DNA of 64,000 nucleotides from Lycorma delicatula (Eukaryota; Arthropoda; Insecta; Hemiptera; Fulgoridae), in the NCBI RefSeq assembly GCF_047948215.1, contig NC_134455.1, forward strand, positions 223,118,526 through 223,182,525, in the 5' to 3' direction. The position numbers and the translations under genes are program-made. Position 1 is the first letter of the stretch. Each line of letters starts with the position of its first letter. The notes below the pieces were generated by a model. That model was not told the DNA's origin and made no database searches. It saw only the letters and a list, made by a program, of their open reading frames with translations. Shown here in pieces: positions 25,572-38,905 of this stretch.

Positions 25572-26307
25572 AAAATGCTATAATATATATATTTTAGAAT
25601 ATTCCAGTAAAAAGATGTAAACTTATCTTTAATGATACGCAGAACTGCCCACCAAATATAACTATTCCACTTCCCAAAGACAACAAAATAATAGTTATAA
25701 CCAATTATTTAACAATTTTGTTGTGAAACCTGGGAGTAACACAGGAAAATCCATTATATAAAATTAAGTTCATGGAACTGTCAGGATAGCACTGTATTAA
25801 ACTGCAGAGAAAATTTAATCTATATTTCATAACAAAGCATTGATCTCAATAGTTTACCATTTAATATTATGCAACAACCAGCTTAAAGTTTAAAAACTTG
25901 GTAGATTCGAAGTAAATAATTTTATTTAAGACAGATAGTATATATTCTGGAACATAAGTTAACAGAACATGTTTAGCCCCTATGTTCGAATCAAGTTAAA
26001 ATTTTACATAAAAAAATACTATTACAATAAGGAAATGTATCAAGATACAACTACTTATTAAGAGGTCAATTTGACCAAAGGTTAGAAAAAACAAATTAAA
26101 ATTGTAGAAACCCTACTACTGGGTTTACCAATGACTTGTTTAATGACTATCTCATTAGGTAACTGACTGAAGAAACTAAGGTCCTGAAATTTTTAATTTT
26201 ATCAACCCCCAATTAAGAGTTATGCACAAGCAAGTTTAGTTGTAACAATTACTCAGTAAAAAAAAAAAAAAACACACATGATAATGAATAACTTATAATT
26301 GATATAA

Positions 26308-26351
<44 letters not shown>

Positions 26352-26802
26352 GCACATATACATATATATTATGGCAGGTGCGTGTCTGCAATACATAGAG
26401 CGTTCATTTTAAGTGTCATCAATAGGATCTTGTAAACTAGAAAACCTACAAATAACTTTAAAGGGGGGGGGGAACTTTCCTTGACTTTTGTGTGCATTAA
26501 AATTATCCTATTGAATTTTTTTAATCTTTGGTATAATGGAGCTGAGGTGAAGTTCCTAAACAGTTGTGTTTGATGGAAAATGTCTTAAAATTGTGTGTTT
26601 TATCCAAAACTATTATAAAAATTAGGGGTTTTTATTTAAAAAAACTTCAGTTTTTTAAATGAAGTCACCATATTGGAAAAATGGCGAAGATTTCAAACAT
26701 GCCAATATGATATTTTTAATCCACTAAAAACATTCTTCACAGCTTTTCTAGTCTACAAGATTTCAATGGTGGCATACTTAGATACAATGCCTGTATATAA
26801 TA
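22945..26802. other. AT-rich DNA with homopolymers and microsatellites
   Basis: Contains a run of 12 G at 23594-23605, (TA)n at about 25541-25562 and 26316-26349, poly-A at 26260-26274 and a run of 10 G at 26463-26472. The longest frame, 119 codons at 24464-24823, is rich in Phe, Ile, Lys and Asn with no known motif, and I treat it as chance. Confidence 0.5.
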
Positions 26803-27610
26803 GGGTCATTTGGCAAGTTCTTAGCCTGACAAAGAGATGCCGCAGGTATGACCAAATGACTATGTTACTTGTCAAGTGTGTTCCTTTAGATGGTGTGCTG
26901 CAAAGTTTCAGATGTTTGCGTTTAATTGCTTGTTTGTGACAAACTATTAAAGTAGACAAATTTAGAAATTTTCTGAAAACTGGATAAAACTGAAGTTCAA
27001 ACTATAATAAAGTACTTGTTTTAAAAGATTTAACACCAATGAACATACAAAGACAGTTAAAGAGTCCACTTTAATGGATTCTTCTCTTTTGTTTTCAATG
27101 GAAAAAAATGTGGGCTGCTGTATTTAAATACGATTGTACATCCAACCAAGTGCACCCATAACTGCTTTGACTGACAAAATCATCACAAAAATCAACAATG
27201 CAAATGATCGCGGATTGACAATATGTAAGCTTGCTGACATTGTAAATAACTTTGTTGTAAGTCACCTGGGAGTATTATGCGTCAATACTGGACCGATTAT
27301 GGGGTGCAATTCAAGCATGTACATTTACATCTAACTATGGAGAAAGTGTTATTTCACCATAATAATGCACCTGCAAAGGCATCTCGAATTGCTGGTGCAA
27401 ATTTCTGTGATCTATGCTTTGAAGTACTTCCAAATGTGTCATATTTAGATCCCAAATTTGCAGATTTGGCAAAATCACATCATACGAGGGTATTAAAAAC
27501 TTGAAAGTTGGTTTTTCTAAATGTATCAAATTGCAAGAAGACTACATTGAAAAAAATTCTGAAAAATCGTCTACTTTCTTAGTCAGGCCAAGAACTTTCC
27601 AAATAGATTG
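26803..27610 (+). mobile_element. Internally deleted mariner, 808 bp
   Basis: TA duplications flank it (26801-26802 and 27611-27612). Inverted ends of about 28 bases share atttggcaagttcttagcct at the left and the reverse of aggccaagaactttccaaat at the right. Inside are scraps of a transposase: KIITKINNANDRGLTICKLA (helix-turn-helix region, about 27178-27240) and KVLFHHNNAPAKASRIA, then LCFEVLP and DPKFADLA (about 27340-27470). The HHDNAP motif reads HHNNAP, so the second catalytic Asp is replaced by Asn. Most of the first catalytic region is deleted. Non-functional. Confidence 0.8.
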
Positions 27611-28421
27611 TATTAACCATATTTACAAATGGTCTGTGGATAATTATTAAATCATTAATCAAGTGAAGAAACTTTAACTCTGTTACAGTTATAACTGTTT
27701 TCACACTATCCTTTATTTTTCCATTCAAACAGATTTTTATCCACATTTTACTTTCTGAAAATGATCCTGACCTTTTGTAAGAATAAGTTTTTATCATGGT
27801 AACTGTTTCTCCACACCTGTTAAGGTAAATATTTTCTCATATTTAGCTGAATATTTTGTATATGTATTATTATTTTATTAATACAAAAACCACTTTTATC
27901 TAATACTCTTTGTAGTTATGAAGGAATTTATATGTATTAACACAAAAAATGATTAGCAAGTCTTATAATAGTTTTATATATAATTAATTGTTTTCTACAA
28001 TCTAATAAATTTATCTCTGAACATAAGGGCAGTTTATATTTGCTTGTTTGAAGAACAAAAATGTATTACTATAAACCTTCGTTTTGATTTATTTTTAGCC
28101 AGTTTTATTATTTAAAAAAATTAAATTTCTTAAATTATTATATATTTTTTACAAAATAATTATTTTCAATAAGGGCAGGTCTAAAAAAAAACCACTGCCC
28201 ACATGAAAAAAAAGCTATTTGCAAGAAGTATGAAAGTCAGAAATCAGCATCTTGATAAAAATAAGAAAAGAAAAAAAACATTACAAAGAACATAAAGAGA
28301 CTGTTACATAATGTGGGTTATGTGTTCTAGATTCTGGTAACATGTAGCATTATTTTACCTTACATCTACGATTAATTTACTTAATTTCTGTATGAAAATA
28401 TTATGCAATTCAAAATGACAT
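27611..28421. other. AT-rich DNA, nothing recognised
   Basis: No motif or repeat structure that I can support. A 72-codon minus frame at 27579-27797 has no motif. Confidence 0.4.
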
Positions 28422-29520
28422 CAAGCTACAGGGAAAGTTGCTGTGCAGTATGCTTTAGAATTGTGTGGTGCATTCTATTCTTTTGGCATTAGGTTAGTTG
28501 CCATGTGGGTTCATTGAGCATTGCTCAGTAATAAACCAAAATGTCAGTTGTTGGATTATGATTAAATGTGCTTAGTTTCGTTTATCGGAATTAATAGTTG
28601 CAAGAAATATAATGGTTCTTTCAGTACAGTAACGCATTTTTGTTGTTGAGCAAGTTTTTTGTAAAAGTGACAATGACAAGTACACTGATTTAGTGACGCA
28701 CAACTTTCTGAAAACTTTCCAAATACTCATGTTCCTCACAGTGATGCAGTTTGAATGCTTATTGAAAAATTTTGGGCAACAGGCTCTGGTGAAGACACTA
28801 ATCGAAGTGAAAGACCACCTAAAGAATAGAAGCTGCTTGATATTTCAGATGCTATGGCCAAAACTCCATCAGTCAACATGTAAGTTAGCACAGCAGCAAG
28901 ATACTGGACTTGCTACTGCACATAAAGCTGCTAGAAAAGAACTGAAATGTTTCCCCTACAGAGTAATATAAGTTCAGCAATTGAAACCTACAGCTCATGC
29001 CAAAAGACTAAGTTATTACCAATGGCTTAAACATTTTATTGACAATTCTGTAGGTATTATGCCTCGACATTATGCTTTTTCACAGATGATGTGTGGTTTA
29101 ATCTGGAAGAGTATATTAATTCACAAAATACCAGACTATGGTCGACATCTAACCCCCATGAATTATAAGAAGCAAAGTTTGGAGTCTGGGTTGGTGTGAG
29201 CAGAATGCACATTATGGGTCCAATCTTCTTTGAAAATACATTTAATAGGGATCATTGTTGTGTTTCTTAACAAACTTCATTTGATGAATTAAAAACCGCA
29301 GTAATGGCAAACGTATGATACATTCCAGTACATCAGCAAGTTAAAGTGTTTGAAAACAAACTGAAACGTGTAGTGCACTGATGGTGGAAGTCATTTGACT
29401 TTTCCAGTTATTGTAATAATAGTTTCTAAAATAATGAAATAGAAATACAAGTAATAATTAAGAAAGTTTCGTCATTACACTTTCATAATTTCAGTTCACA
29501 GCAACTTTCCGAATGCACTG
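28422..29520 (+). mobile_element. Decayed DUF4817-type DNA transposon
   Basis: About 1.1 kb with imperfect inverted ends: cagggaaagttgctgtg near 28428-28444, and cacagcaactttccgaatgc near 29497-29516. Broken transposase blocks are KLAQQQDTGLATAHKAARKE (helix-turn-helix, about 28880-28940), LKPTAHAKRLSYYQWL, the FTDDVWFNLE-like site at about 29080-29105 (presumed first catalytic region), then SQNTRLWSTSNPHE in a shifted frame and VGVSRMHIMGPIFFEN (about 29192-29240). The downstream catalytic core is lost. A related copy on the other strand is at 61470-62650. Confidence 0.75.
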
Positions 29521-30118
29521 TACTATAAAGATCCAATCTAAAGAAATGACAAAATAACTAAAGTACACTTTAAAAAAAAATCTTTCACATAGCTATATAG
29601 AACCAACTTACAAGAGAACAAATAGAGGAACTTCCACTATTAAGAAAAAAAAAACTATTTAGTGATTAGTAAAATTTAAATAAAAGTGGATGAAGATTCT
29701 ATTTTAAGGCATTGCTAGAAAACAGAGGGGATACTGATTGCAAGTTCAACATGGATGGGGAAGGTAATATTGATAATGAGAGGGAGAGATTCACACAAAC
29801 TTTAGAAAGGCAGAAGAGAAACAAAGAAAATTTAAACAAACTGTACACTGAAGAAATTGTAAAATTGTACAAAATAATTATTTACACTTAAACGTTTTTT
29901 TCTTGTATGTTTAGTACTTTCATAGAATGTTCATCAAAATATTTTTTAATATGTACATATATGACTTAATTAAATATAATTAAAAATATTAACATTATGA
30001 TCATGTGATGTTAAAAAATATAATTTTATAACAATCCATAACAGCAGTTCATTTTGTCAGTGACTGAGGTGGTAAACATAACTATCTATAATTTTTATAT
30101 GCTTATAAGAATAATATA
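29521..30118. other. AT-rich DNA, nothing recognised
   Basis: No motif or repeat that I can support. Confidence 0.4.
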
Positions 30119-31301
30119 CAAGGTCTGTACACAAACCTTTTGTGAAACGAGTTTTTGTTGTGCATTACAAAAATAACTGATAATAATTATGAGCAACATT
30201 GTGCAATCAAGTTTTGTGTTAAACTAACTGTGTTAGAATGCTACTGAAAATTTTTTAAAATTGAAAAGGGCATATGGAGATGACGCTCTGTCACGAGTCC
30301 AAATTTTTTATGTGGTTTAAAGCATTTTCGGATAGTTGGGAATCAGTTGCGGACAATACATGCTCTGGAAGCCTGTTAATGTCAAAAAGTGATGATAATG
30401 TTGAGTCAATCAGAGACTTGATATGGTATGACCGGCGATTAACTGTCAGAATTATTGCAGAACAATTGAATTTAAACGGTACCACAGTCCATCAAATTTT
30501 GACAAACGAATTGGACATGAAAAAGTTTGTGCAAAATTGGTCCCAAAAAACCTCACTGTTGAACAGAAAAACAACAGGGTGGAAGTGTGCCATGATCTTC
30601 TAGGGCGAACTAAAACTGATCCTGATTTTCTAAAAAAAAATGTTATTACTGGTGATTAATCTTGGGTATTTGAGTATGACCCAGAAACAAAACGCCAGAG
30701 CAAGGAGTGGCACACTTCAAACTCACCACGTCCCAAAAAAGCAAAAATGAGTAAATCAAAAATCAAAACAATGCATATGTTTCTTCGATAATAATGACAT
30801 TGTCCATATGGAGTTTTTGCCTATAGGACACACTGTAGTAAATTCAATATGTTTACCAAGAAATTCTTGATAGATTGCGAAAAAGAGTTGCCCATGTGAA
30901 ACCAGCCATCAAAGACAACTGGATGCTGCATCATGACAATGCACCTTGTCACACTGCACTCTCAATTACAGAGTTTTTGGCATATAAACACATTTCTGTA
31001 GTTCCTCAACCACCTTATTCATCTGACTTGAGTCTCTGCAACTTTTTCCTGTTCCTGACTTTCAAAAACACCTCAAAAGACACAATTTTGGAACAGTAGA
31101 AAACATTAAAAAAAATGTAACTGATCATCTGAAGGATATTCTGGTTTCTGAGTTCCAACACTGCTATGAAGAGTGGAAAGACTGAAGTGTTGCATGGCTT
31201 CACAAGGGAACTATTTCGAAGGTGATAAGAGTCCATGTATAATTGGATTGTAAATAAAAGATTTTTCTGAACCAGTCAAATTACTTTATTTACAGACCTT
31301 G
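30119..31301 (+). mobile_element. Mariner element with TA duplication, 1183 bp, inactive
   Basis: Ends caaggtctgta and tacagaccttg are perfect inverts for 11 bases, each bordered by TA (30117-30118 and 31302-31303). Transposase blocks in order: VESIRDLIWYDRRLTVRIIA, LNLNGTTVHQILTNELDMKK (helix-turn-helix), VITGD-stop-SWVFEYDPETK (first catalytic Asp, about 30650), NDIVHMEFLPIGHTVVNS, MLHHDNAPCHTALSITEFL (second Asp) and PPYSSDLSLCNFFLFL. Spacing after the second Asp is exactly 34 residues, but the third catalytic position is Asn (AAC at 31040-31042) instead of Asp. Stops and a frameshift near 30600 also break the frame. Confidence 0.9.
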
Positions 31302-31303
31302 TA

Positions 31304-32212
31304 TGTACGTAAAGCATTTTAAAGCACCCTGGTGAAAGTACAACCATCCAAGAAAAACAAAAGCAGTAAGTGCAAATAATTAGTTTTATAAATAATTATA
31401 TTTTTTGCTAGGATACAATTTGCTGCACTATTTATTAGATTTCTCACAAATATTTATATAGGAATATTTTTTGTACTTGTGCTACATGCTACTGTTTTAG
31501 TGGGGTATAATCCATAATAAAAATAATGTCAAAATTTAATAACTGAAATTAATATTATATCCCTTTATATAATAAAATAATAATATGTTTATGTATTATC
31601 AAATTCAAATTGCTTTAATAATATTATTTTTTTTAAATTGTGACTATTGCAATAAAATTAATTTTTTTATCTGATATTGTAATACAATAATGGCAAAATT
31701 AATAGCTTTTATTTAAAACATGTTAGTTTTTAATAATTCCCAATTTAGAGGATGTTCCAGAACTTCTGGTAATATTAGATACAAAAAAGAATAAATTTGT
31801 TAAAGATTTAAATGTCATTAATACATACATAATTTAAAATACATATACTATAAACAATTTACAAATCATTAATAAATTCAAAAAGCTTAAATGATGGTGC
31901 ATTTCAACGTGAAAAATGTTACTGCCATTAGCTGATCTTTGAAAATGATTAGCAGTGCAATTTATTTTAACTTTAGATGGAAAATTTGGTCTTTATAAAT
32001 AATTGACTACACTGATTAGTACTATTAAGTCTTTTACATCACTATTATTTGTTAACTATTTTTTATTGTGGTGGATATTTATCTCTGAACTTCAACTTTC
32101 ATCAATAACTAAGTTTTACTAACTTCAACTTTCATCAATAATAGTAGGTTCAACATTAATTATTAAGACTACTTGTGTGAAGGAAGCAACCAAAAATCAT
32201 GTAATTTATTAC
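31304..32212. other. AT-rich DNA with a short direct repeat
   Basis: The string tcaactttcatcaataa occurs twice between 32090 and 32142. Nothing else is recognised. Confidence 0.45.
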
Positions 32213-33422
32213 CAGTGCATTCGAAAAGTAACTATACACCTATATAAACACAATTTTATGTAGGGAGATCGTAATCTATGTGTTATGTTTTCTGTAAAAG
32301 TTGGTAATCCTGTGTTGTGTGCAGTTTACTTCCATGAACTATTCAGGCTGGCTCTGACAAGAGAGTGTTAGGTACTTTGTTGTTCAGAGCTTTTGAATGA
32401 TTGGACTTAAGAGTGTGTGTGTGAGCGCTCAGAATGTTACTTTACAAAAGCAAATATTTTGCATTGAATATGTTTTCCACAGGCATGATGAGTTACAAAA
32501 ACAATGAAACACCAATTTTCCACTAGATTTCCAAGTAAGTGGTTCCACTTACTTGGAAATCACTTACTTGATTTTCAAGTAAGTGGTAAGTGGTTCCTAA
32601 TCGACATAATGTAGAATGTGAGAGATTTAGGACTTTGAGCAAAATGTAGGCAATCAATAGTCATTGAAGAAAAACTGCAACACATATCAGCTTCTATGTA
32701 ATGTAGCCCCAACAGAAACTTTACACAAGGCAATTCATAAGAAGCTGTCTCATTCCATATAAAGTAAAAGTAGTTCAAAGAATATTGCTCACAGACTGTG
32801 GAAAGCTTATTCAATATTGTGAATGATTTCAACTGGACAATTCTGATGTTTTTTTAATATTAATCAGTTGTGGTTCAATTTATTAGGGTATGTACATGTA
32901 CAAACTCATGTTTATAGTCTGCCAACAACTGCATGCTACAAGATTGAGGTGTGGATTGCAATACTGAAGAATAGTCAGCCCAATATTCTTTGCAAAATTA
33001 AGCCCTAATTATTGTGAAATCATTCATCAGTTCATGGGAGAGATAACGAAGGATGAAATTAATAATGGTTTGATTCAACAAGATTTGTGTGAACATGCAT
33101 ACAACTAGACAGTCTTGATTGCAAGAGGTTTTTGAAAATAGAATCCTTTTTAAGAGCTTATGGCCACCTTGTTTTCTGGAGTTAAGCCTGGGTTATAAGT
33201 AATGTTTATTGGGAAGCCCCTACAAGCCTTTAGGAACTTCACCCTGCTATTTATGATTTCACCAGGAACAACTTGTGAGTTTTTGAGAAGAAGAAATGTG
33301 TGCAGATGTTTGAATATTCATGAGGGACCATTTCCAACTACTTTAAGTTGACATTATGTATTGTTGAACTAGTACATGACAAGTGTATGTACAGTTACTT
33401 TAGTAATTTTTGAACGTACCAC
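32213..33422 (+). mobile_element. Decayed DUF4817-type DNA transposon
   Basis: The left end begins cagtgcattcgaaaagtaac; the right end is an imperfect inverse (taatttttgaacgtacc). The broken transposase includes TKANILH near 32445, NTNFPLDFQVSGS near 32505-32545 (disturbed by a local inverted duplication), LWFNLLGYVH (about 32868), IEVWIAI, NGLIQQDLCEHAYN (about 33066-33110, matching the family's WFQQD..TAHTA site with Asp retained) and EVFENRILFKSLWPP (about 33128-33172). It is a different subfamily from the copy at 28422-29520. Non-functional. Confidence 0.7.
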
Positions 33423-36400
33423 ATTAATACATTTATAATATTCATCTTTGTTGCAAAATGACAATCAATTTCAATGTCTCTTTAAAAAAAAACAGACCCT
33501 TTAAAAATGTATAATTTTATTTATCTATTTATTGATTTGTGATTCAAACTATTCATCTGTGTAATCTCATTTCACTTTTTTTATAGCAATACATGATAAA
33601 TTTATTATTTATTTTAAATTTCAAACATATCTATTTTTATAGAAGCTATTTGTTTTTTAATTAATATAATTTTATAAATTAATTTTTTTTTTAGTAAAAT
33701 TTCACGTTTTGAGAGGCTGTCTATAAATTATAAGAAAATTATCTATGTATCAATCTAAAATATTAAAGGTATTTAGAATTATTTTATACGTGTGTTCGTA
33801 TACTAAGTGCTAATCTATATATTATTGCTGTATATCTACATTGCATGGTGTGTTAGTTTTTTCTAATTAGATTTTTAAATTAAAGATTATTATTATGTTA
33901 AGGCTGCCTATTAATTAATTGTTGAACCCACCAAGCTGGCAAATGACCTTATGGTCATGCTAGGTTGTGTGGATTACATTTTGAAATATAGGGTATTAAC
34001 ACTAATTTTTTATTTTTTGTAAGGTTCTACATAAACTTTACATATTTTATTGTGAAATAAACACATTATTAAAAAAGAAGAGTTAAAAGATGGAGAAATT
34101 TATTTGTCTGCTTTTGATGAAATTTTTCTTTGCAGTGTTTACTGGAAAATGCACACATATCACACCTATACTCAAAGGTAATTCTAGAAATATTGCTACT
34201 GTCTACTTTACAACAGTGTGTGAAAAGCACAAGTCCAGGTAATAATTAAAAATGTATGAACTTACAGAGTCAAACTTAAAAAGAAAAACTATATTTTATT
34301 ATTATATATTATGCAAGTTAAATTGTTGTGATAAGTAAAAAATTATCAATAGAAGTTTTACTAGTCTAAAATATTTTTATTTGTTGGTCACCAAATGTTT
34401 AAATGGTAATGATTATGTCATTCTATTACTGTTTGTAACATTAAATCTCCTGCTTGGTCTGGTTAGATGAAATATAATTACAAGGAGATTTTTTTTTAAA
34501 GTGGTATTATCTGTTATGACCATTAGCTATTAAAAATGCCAATATCAGTGAACTCACCCACCATTCTTAACTTTTGAGATATAGGAATCACTTAATTGAA
34601 TGAGGCTTTGGCAATTAGTATTTTACCAACTTCTTCAAATCCTTCCACTTTTCAAGTTGCTAATCCCTGAGATGACCCAGGTGTTAAAACTATCAGGTTT
34701 TAAGGAATACAGTAATATATTTTATGATTTACCAAGTATGGTAGTTATGACTAAACGTTTCATTGTCAGTAATCTCTTTTGTCTTCAGAGAATGTTTCTT
34801 GTAGTTACACTCAGGAGGTGGACAATTCATTTATTTACACAGTGTTAATCAAATTAATGATCGGTAGTGTCAGTAACTATTTTTTATTGCAGGCTTAGTA
34901 ATAAATCAAGTGTATTCCAGGTTTAAACCTGAAACAACTCTCATTTACTTTCTGGCAAACAATTTCTCTGGAAATCTAAATGCCTGATGCTTAAGCGTTT
35001 TGTAATGTATATATAAACTGAATGTGTATGAGCCTTATTGTATGATCTTAACAGGATTTGTAATTTGTGAGCTTAGGATAATTTAAATATAAAAATTCAA
35101 TGATGATAATATAAACATCACAACATTATATGTTTTTATTACAAAGTGTAAGAGGGAAAGATTGAATCAGAAAAAATATATGGAATTTAGAGACCTTATT
35201 TTACAAAGAATTGATCATATATTGGACACAGATTTCAATGTGCGAAGAGAAAAAAAAAAATCACATGGGATTTCTGTTCATGTTGCTGAACAATATTTCT
35301 CTGTAAATATTATACTTTTTACTGCCATTTAGTAGTAAGAAGTTCAAGTAGCTTCAATTTATAGTTTACATATAATCATGATTAGATAAATAAATTTGAT
35401 AAATAGACAAATACACTGCTGCTTTTGTTTTCCACATTTCCACATATAGAAATAACATTTCCACTACAAAAAAGGTGGTCATAGATAAAAATTGGAGAAC
35501 TTGACTGTAATGATCTTTACAGTCTCATAAATTTCTATCTCCAAAAAAAAAAAAAAAAAAAAATCAGCATGTATTATAAAAATTCAACCCACAAACCAAG
35601 AGCTAAAACTTTTTCATTTCTTTGTAAAACATAAAACAACTTAAACTGAACAATTTTAAATAATTTTGTAAAATCTAACAGAGTTTTCAGTAATTTGAAA
35701 TAAATTACAAAAGTTAATGTACATTTAAATACATCTAATTGGATAGTGTATTTGTTTAAAACTGATATAATTAGTTATTTTTTGATTTTTGTTAAAATTG
35801 GATTTTATTTTTCCTGTACATTTTTAAAAATATTATCAAAGAGAAATGTACATTTTCAAAATAACTCAAAAATATTATTTGTGTATATATATATAAATAT
35901 ACATATTGGGGTTGTGGAGTTTTCAACAGAAATATTACCTGTTTAAGTGCATGATAATAATTATAATTTGGCTGCTGTACTTTCTCAGCCATTTGGCAAG
36001 AAAACATTGACCTACATTATTTTTGTTTATACACTTAGATGATGTAAATTTTTTTAAATTTTTGTTCACGCCAATGATAAGTTTAGCTCAATTATTTTTT
36101 TAACAACGGAAATAATTTTATATGATTCTATGTTAATAGAAAATTTACAGAATGCTAGTAAAGATATAGTGTATAAAAAATACCATGATATACTGAACAT
36201 AAATAATAATAAGAAATAAATATATGTTACTGTGCTGAAATCAAATTTCAGTCCAAGTTACATATACAATTATACAGGAAAAAAATGTCAAAAACAGTAA
36301 TATATACTGAACCTACTAATGAGAAAACATAAAATTATCAAGTGATATCTAAAATTACCCCTATGTGATGATACAATTTATTCTACTAAAAAAATAACAA

Positions 36401-38379
36401 GTTAATAACCATATGTGGATATTTCAGTGAAGTCACTTTTATTGCTCCACTTATAAATTAGGGCCTAACAAAAATACATGACATCAGGATAACTGAGTAA
36501 GCAGAAAAACAGCATGTACATATCAATTTACACGTTCACATCTAGCAATTTAACGGAAGATAAATTAATTTTACACAAAAGTAAGGCAAACTAATTAAAA
36601 ATAAAAATAATTTACCCATCAAATCTACTGAAAACAAACCAAAATTTTTATATCAGTTCCAGTATGATGTGTTTTTAGTTATAACAATTTTGTTTTACCA
36701 AGACTATTCACAATTATTTATTTAAAACATTTAATAAATGTAGCATTAAAAGTAATTTAAAAAAAACAAGGTGATTTAAATCAAATAAAATTATGTTAAG
36801 TTTTTTGTAATAAAAAACATGTGATAAGGTACAAATGTAATATATAATAATTTTTTATAAAGGGAATCTTTTTATTAACAACACAACAATAAATTGAAAA
36901 AAATTTCAGTAATATTCACACATATTTACAACCCCCTAACCTAATTAAATGATCTTTTAATACAAAATTATATAACATAGAACAATGAATTACCTTGTTT
37001 ATCGATTTCAGGTGATGAATACATTGATACCCGACCAAATTAATTTATATAAAGTATTTTAAAACAAGAAAGAAATTATGCAAGATTTATTTTAATTAAG
37101 GTAATTTTTAAATTAAAACTAACTTCAATATAAAAACTTTTATTTTATAAAATTGTTCATAAATCACATTTACTTTAGATAACTGTACATATTCAAAGGT
37201 AAATGTTTCATAAGGGATAATATTAAAATCATTTTATTAGTAATTTAATAGGTTATATTAATAAAAAAACAACTGAATTTAAAATCCAGAATTTTAAGTT
37301 ACACTAAAGATAAAGGTCTTTAGTAAATGTGTGATATGTTTTATAATACTATAAAACATGTTATTAATTGAGTGATGTTATTATCATCCAATTAACATTT
37401 TTTTCAGTTGTCAGCATAGATTGAAGGAGAAATCACAAATGCAAGTTTAATTATTTAAGTATAAATGTTTTATCTAAACTGTTAATTATTTTATTAGTAT
37501 TTAATAGCGCAGAATCTTTAAGTAGATATTGTCTGAGGTTAATAAATGATTTATAATTTTCAACAAGGTATGTTTGTAGTCAATACTAATGTTTCCTTAC
37601 ATTAATCTGTAATTTAGTGCATAATATAATATAACAATAAGGTTACTTATTTGCTTCTGAATCCAAAAAGTAACTAAACTAAAGTCGGCAACCTCAATAA
37701 TAATGAATGTTTAAAAATAAAAGCTTCTACTGAAGCTTCAAGTATAAATAAAAAATTAAGATTCTTTGATTTGATCAATGAAAAAAGTTTCTTATTGTTT
37801 TATAAGTTTCAGTATACCAAATCACCTTAGATATGATTGGAACTAACATCTTACGAATTGCAACTGACGTTTAAGTTATTCATTAATCAAAATAGAAGAT
37901 TCTAAAAAAAACCGCTTGAAGTTTTAAGAACGCAGAAAAATATCATAAATTAAGATTTTCCAAACTACTAATAAAACTATTATGCCATAATTACTACATC
38001 GCCTAACAAAAAACAATAACATAACTTTTCTGTAAAGTAGTGGCAAAAAAATGTATGAAGGGAATGATCAATTGACATGACTGGATTCAGAAGTGTGTTT
38101 TTCATCCTTCACATACTTTTTAAAAACATTTACCAAGATGTACAACTAATTAATTCTATTTTTTGAATTTAATTTAATTATGTTTTGATAACTTTCATGA
38201 AACACAAAAAATCTGGATAACACATAGGGAATTATATCACTAACAGAGTTACAATTAATGTATAAAGATGCACACTACCTGATGAGAAACAAAAAAATTG
38301 GATGATAAATTGTTGTCATTGCTAGTTCTGTCTACATTGATAATAAATGACATTTTCTGAAGAATTTGTCTAAATCCAT
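33423..38379. other. AT-rich DNA, no firm annotation
   Basis: An 82-codon plus frame at 34600-34848 lies in a slightly less AT-rich patch (34450-34980) with no motif. A poly-A run is at 35543-35563 and a short (TA)n at 35884-35895. INTS6 3' untranslated sequence probably reaches into the right end. Confidence 0.5.
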
Positions 38380-38385
38380 TTTATT
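38380..38385 (-). promoter_or_regulatory. Candidate INTS6 polyadenylation signal
   Basis: This is the first AATAAA on the minus strand after the INTS6 stop codon, about 333 bases downstream. In DNA this AT-rich the hexamer is common by chance, so the site is only a candidate. Confidence 0.3.
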
Positions 38386-38717
38386 TTTTATGAACACTAA
38401 TAAATGGGGTCAGTTAAAAAATTAAATCTACGATGAAGTCAATATTTATATGCTATGAGCTAATGAATTTAAATGATCGACCTTAATAAATAAAAATTTA
38501 GTATGCTGATTGTACAAGTATTATATACATGCCCTAACTATCTAAATCTGAAATTATTACAATATGTACAAAATGTATGAAATATAATCCACTAAAATTA
38601 TACAAAAGATAACAATTGATTTTTTTATCTTTTATAACAGCTGGTGTTTTTAAGCGCATCATTTAAATATACAGTTAAATAACCATTAATAATAACTGCT
38701 TAATATAAACTCTCATC

Positions 38718-38905
38718 TTATGTGGTCCCATTGTTAGTCATATGGTAATTAGAAGTTATCATTGACTGAAGTACTTCTTCTAATTTTTTTGCAAGGGTTT
38801 TCCGCTTGAAACGTAAACATTCATTTATAACATCCTTAAGAAGGTTTGCTCTGTCATCAACACTTCCTTTCATTGATTCCAGATGTTCAAGTAAAGGTGC
38901 ATAAT
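38718..38905 (-). CDS. INTS6: INTS6 terminal coding exon
   Basis: The last coding exon: acceptor tttag before 38905, two carried bases, 61 codons, and a TAA stop at 38718-38720. It completes the C-terminal helical domain: NYAPLLEHLESMKGSVDDR is followed by LLKDVINECL and RFKRKTLAKKLEEVLQSM, matching the human pattern of YERIFTLL..., IKEA.RFKKR and LIEQLEN. The short tail after this is Asn/Thr rich. The 9.1-kb upstream intron is the largest in the visible gene and carries two nested mariners, a rearranged mariner and a foldback element. Confidence 0.94.

Noticed and set aside
34144..34186. Short plus-strand exon candidate after a tttttctttgcag acceptor (FTGKCTHITPILK)
   Set aside because: Good acceptor and an AAG/GTAATT donor, but only about 42 bases, with no partner exon and no recognisable family.
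36977..37040. Minus-strand open stretch before a GTAATT donor (FGRVSMYSSPEIDKQ)
   Set aside because: No AG acceptor at a usable position upstream.
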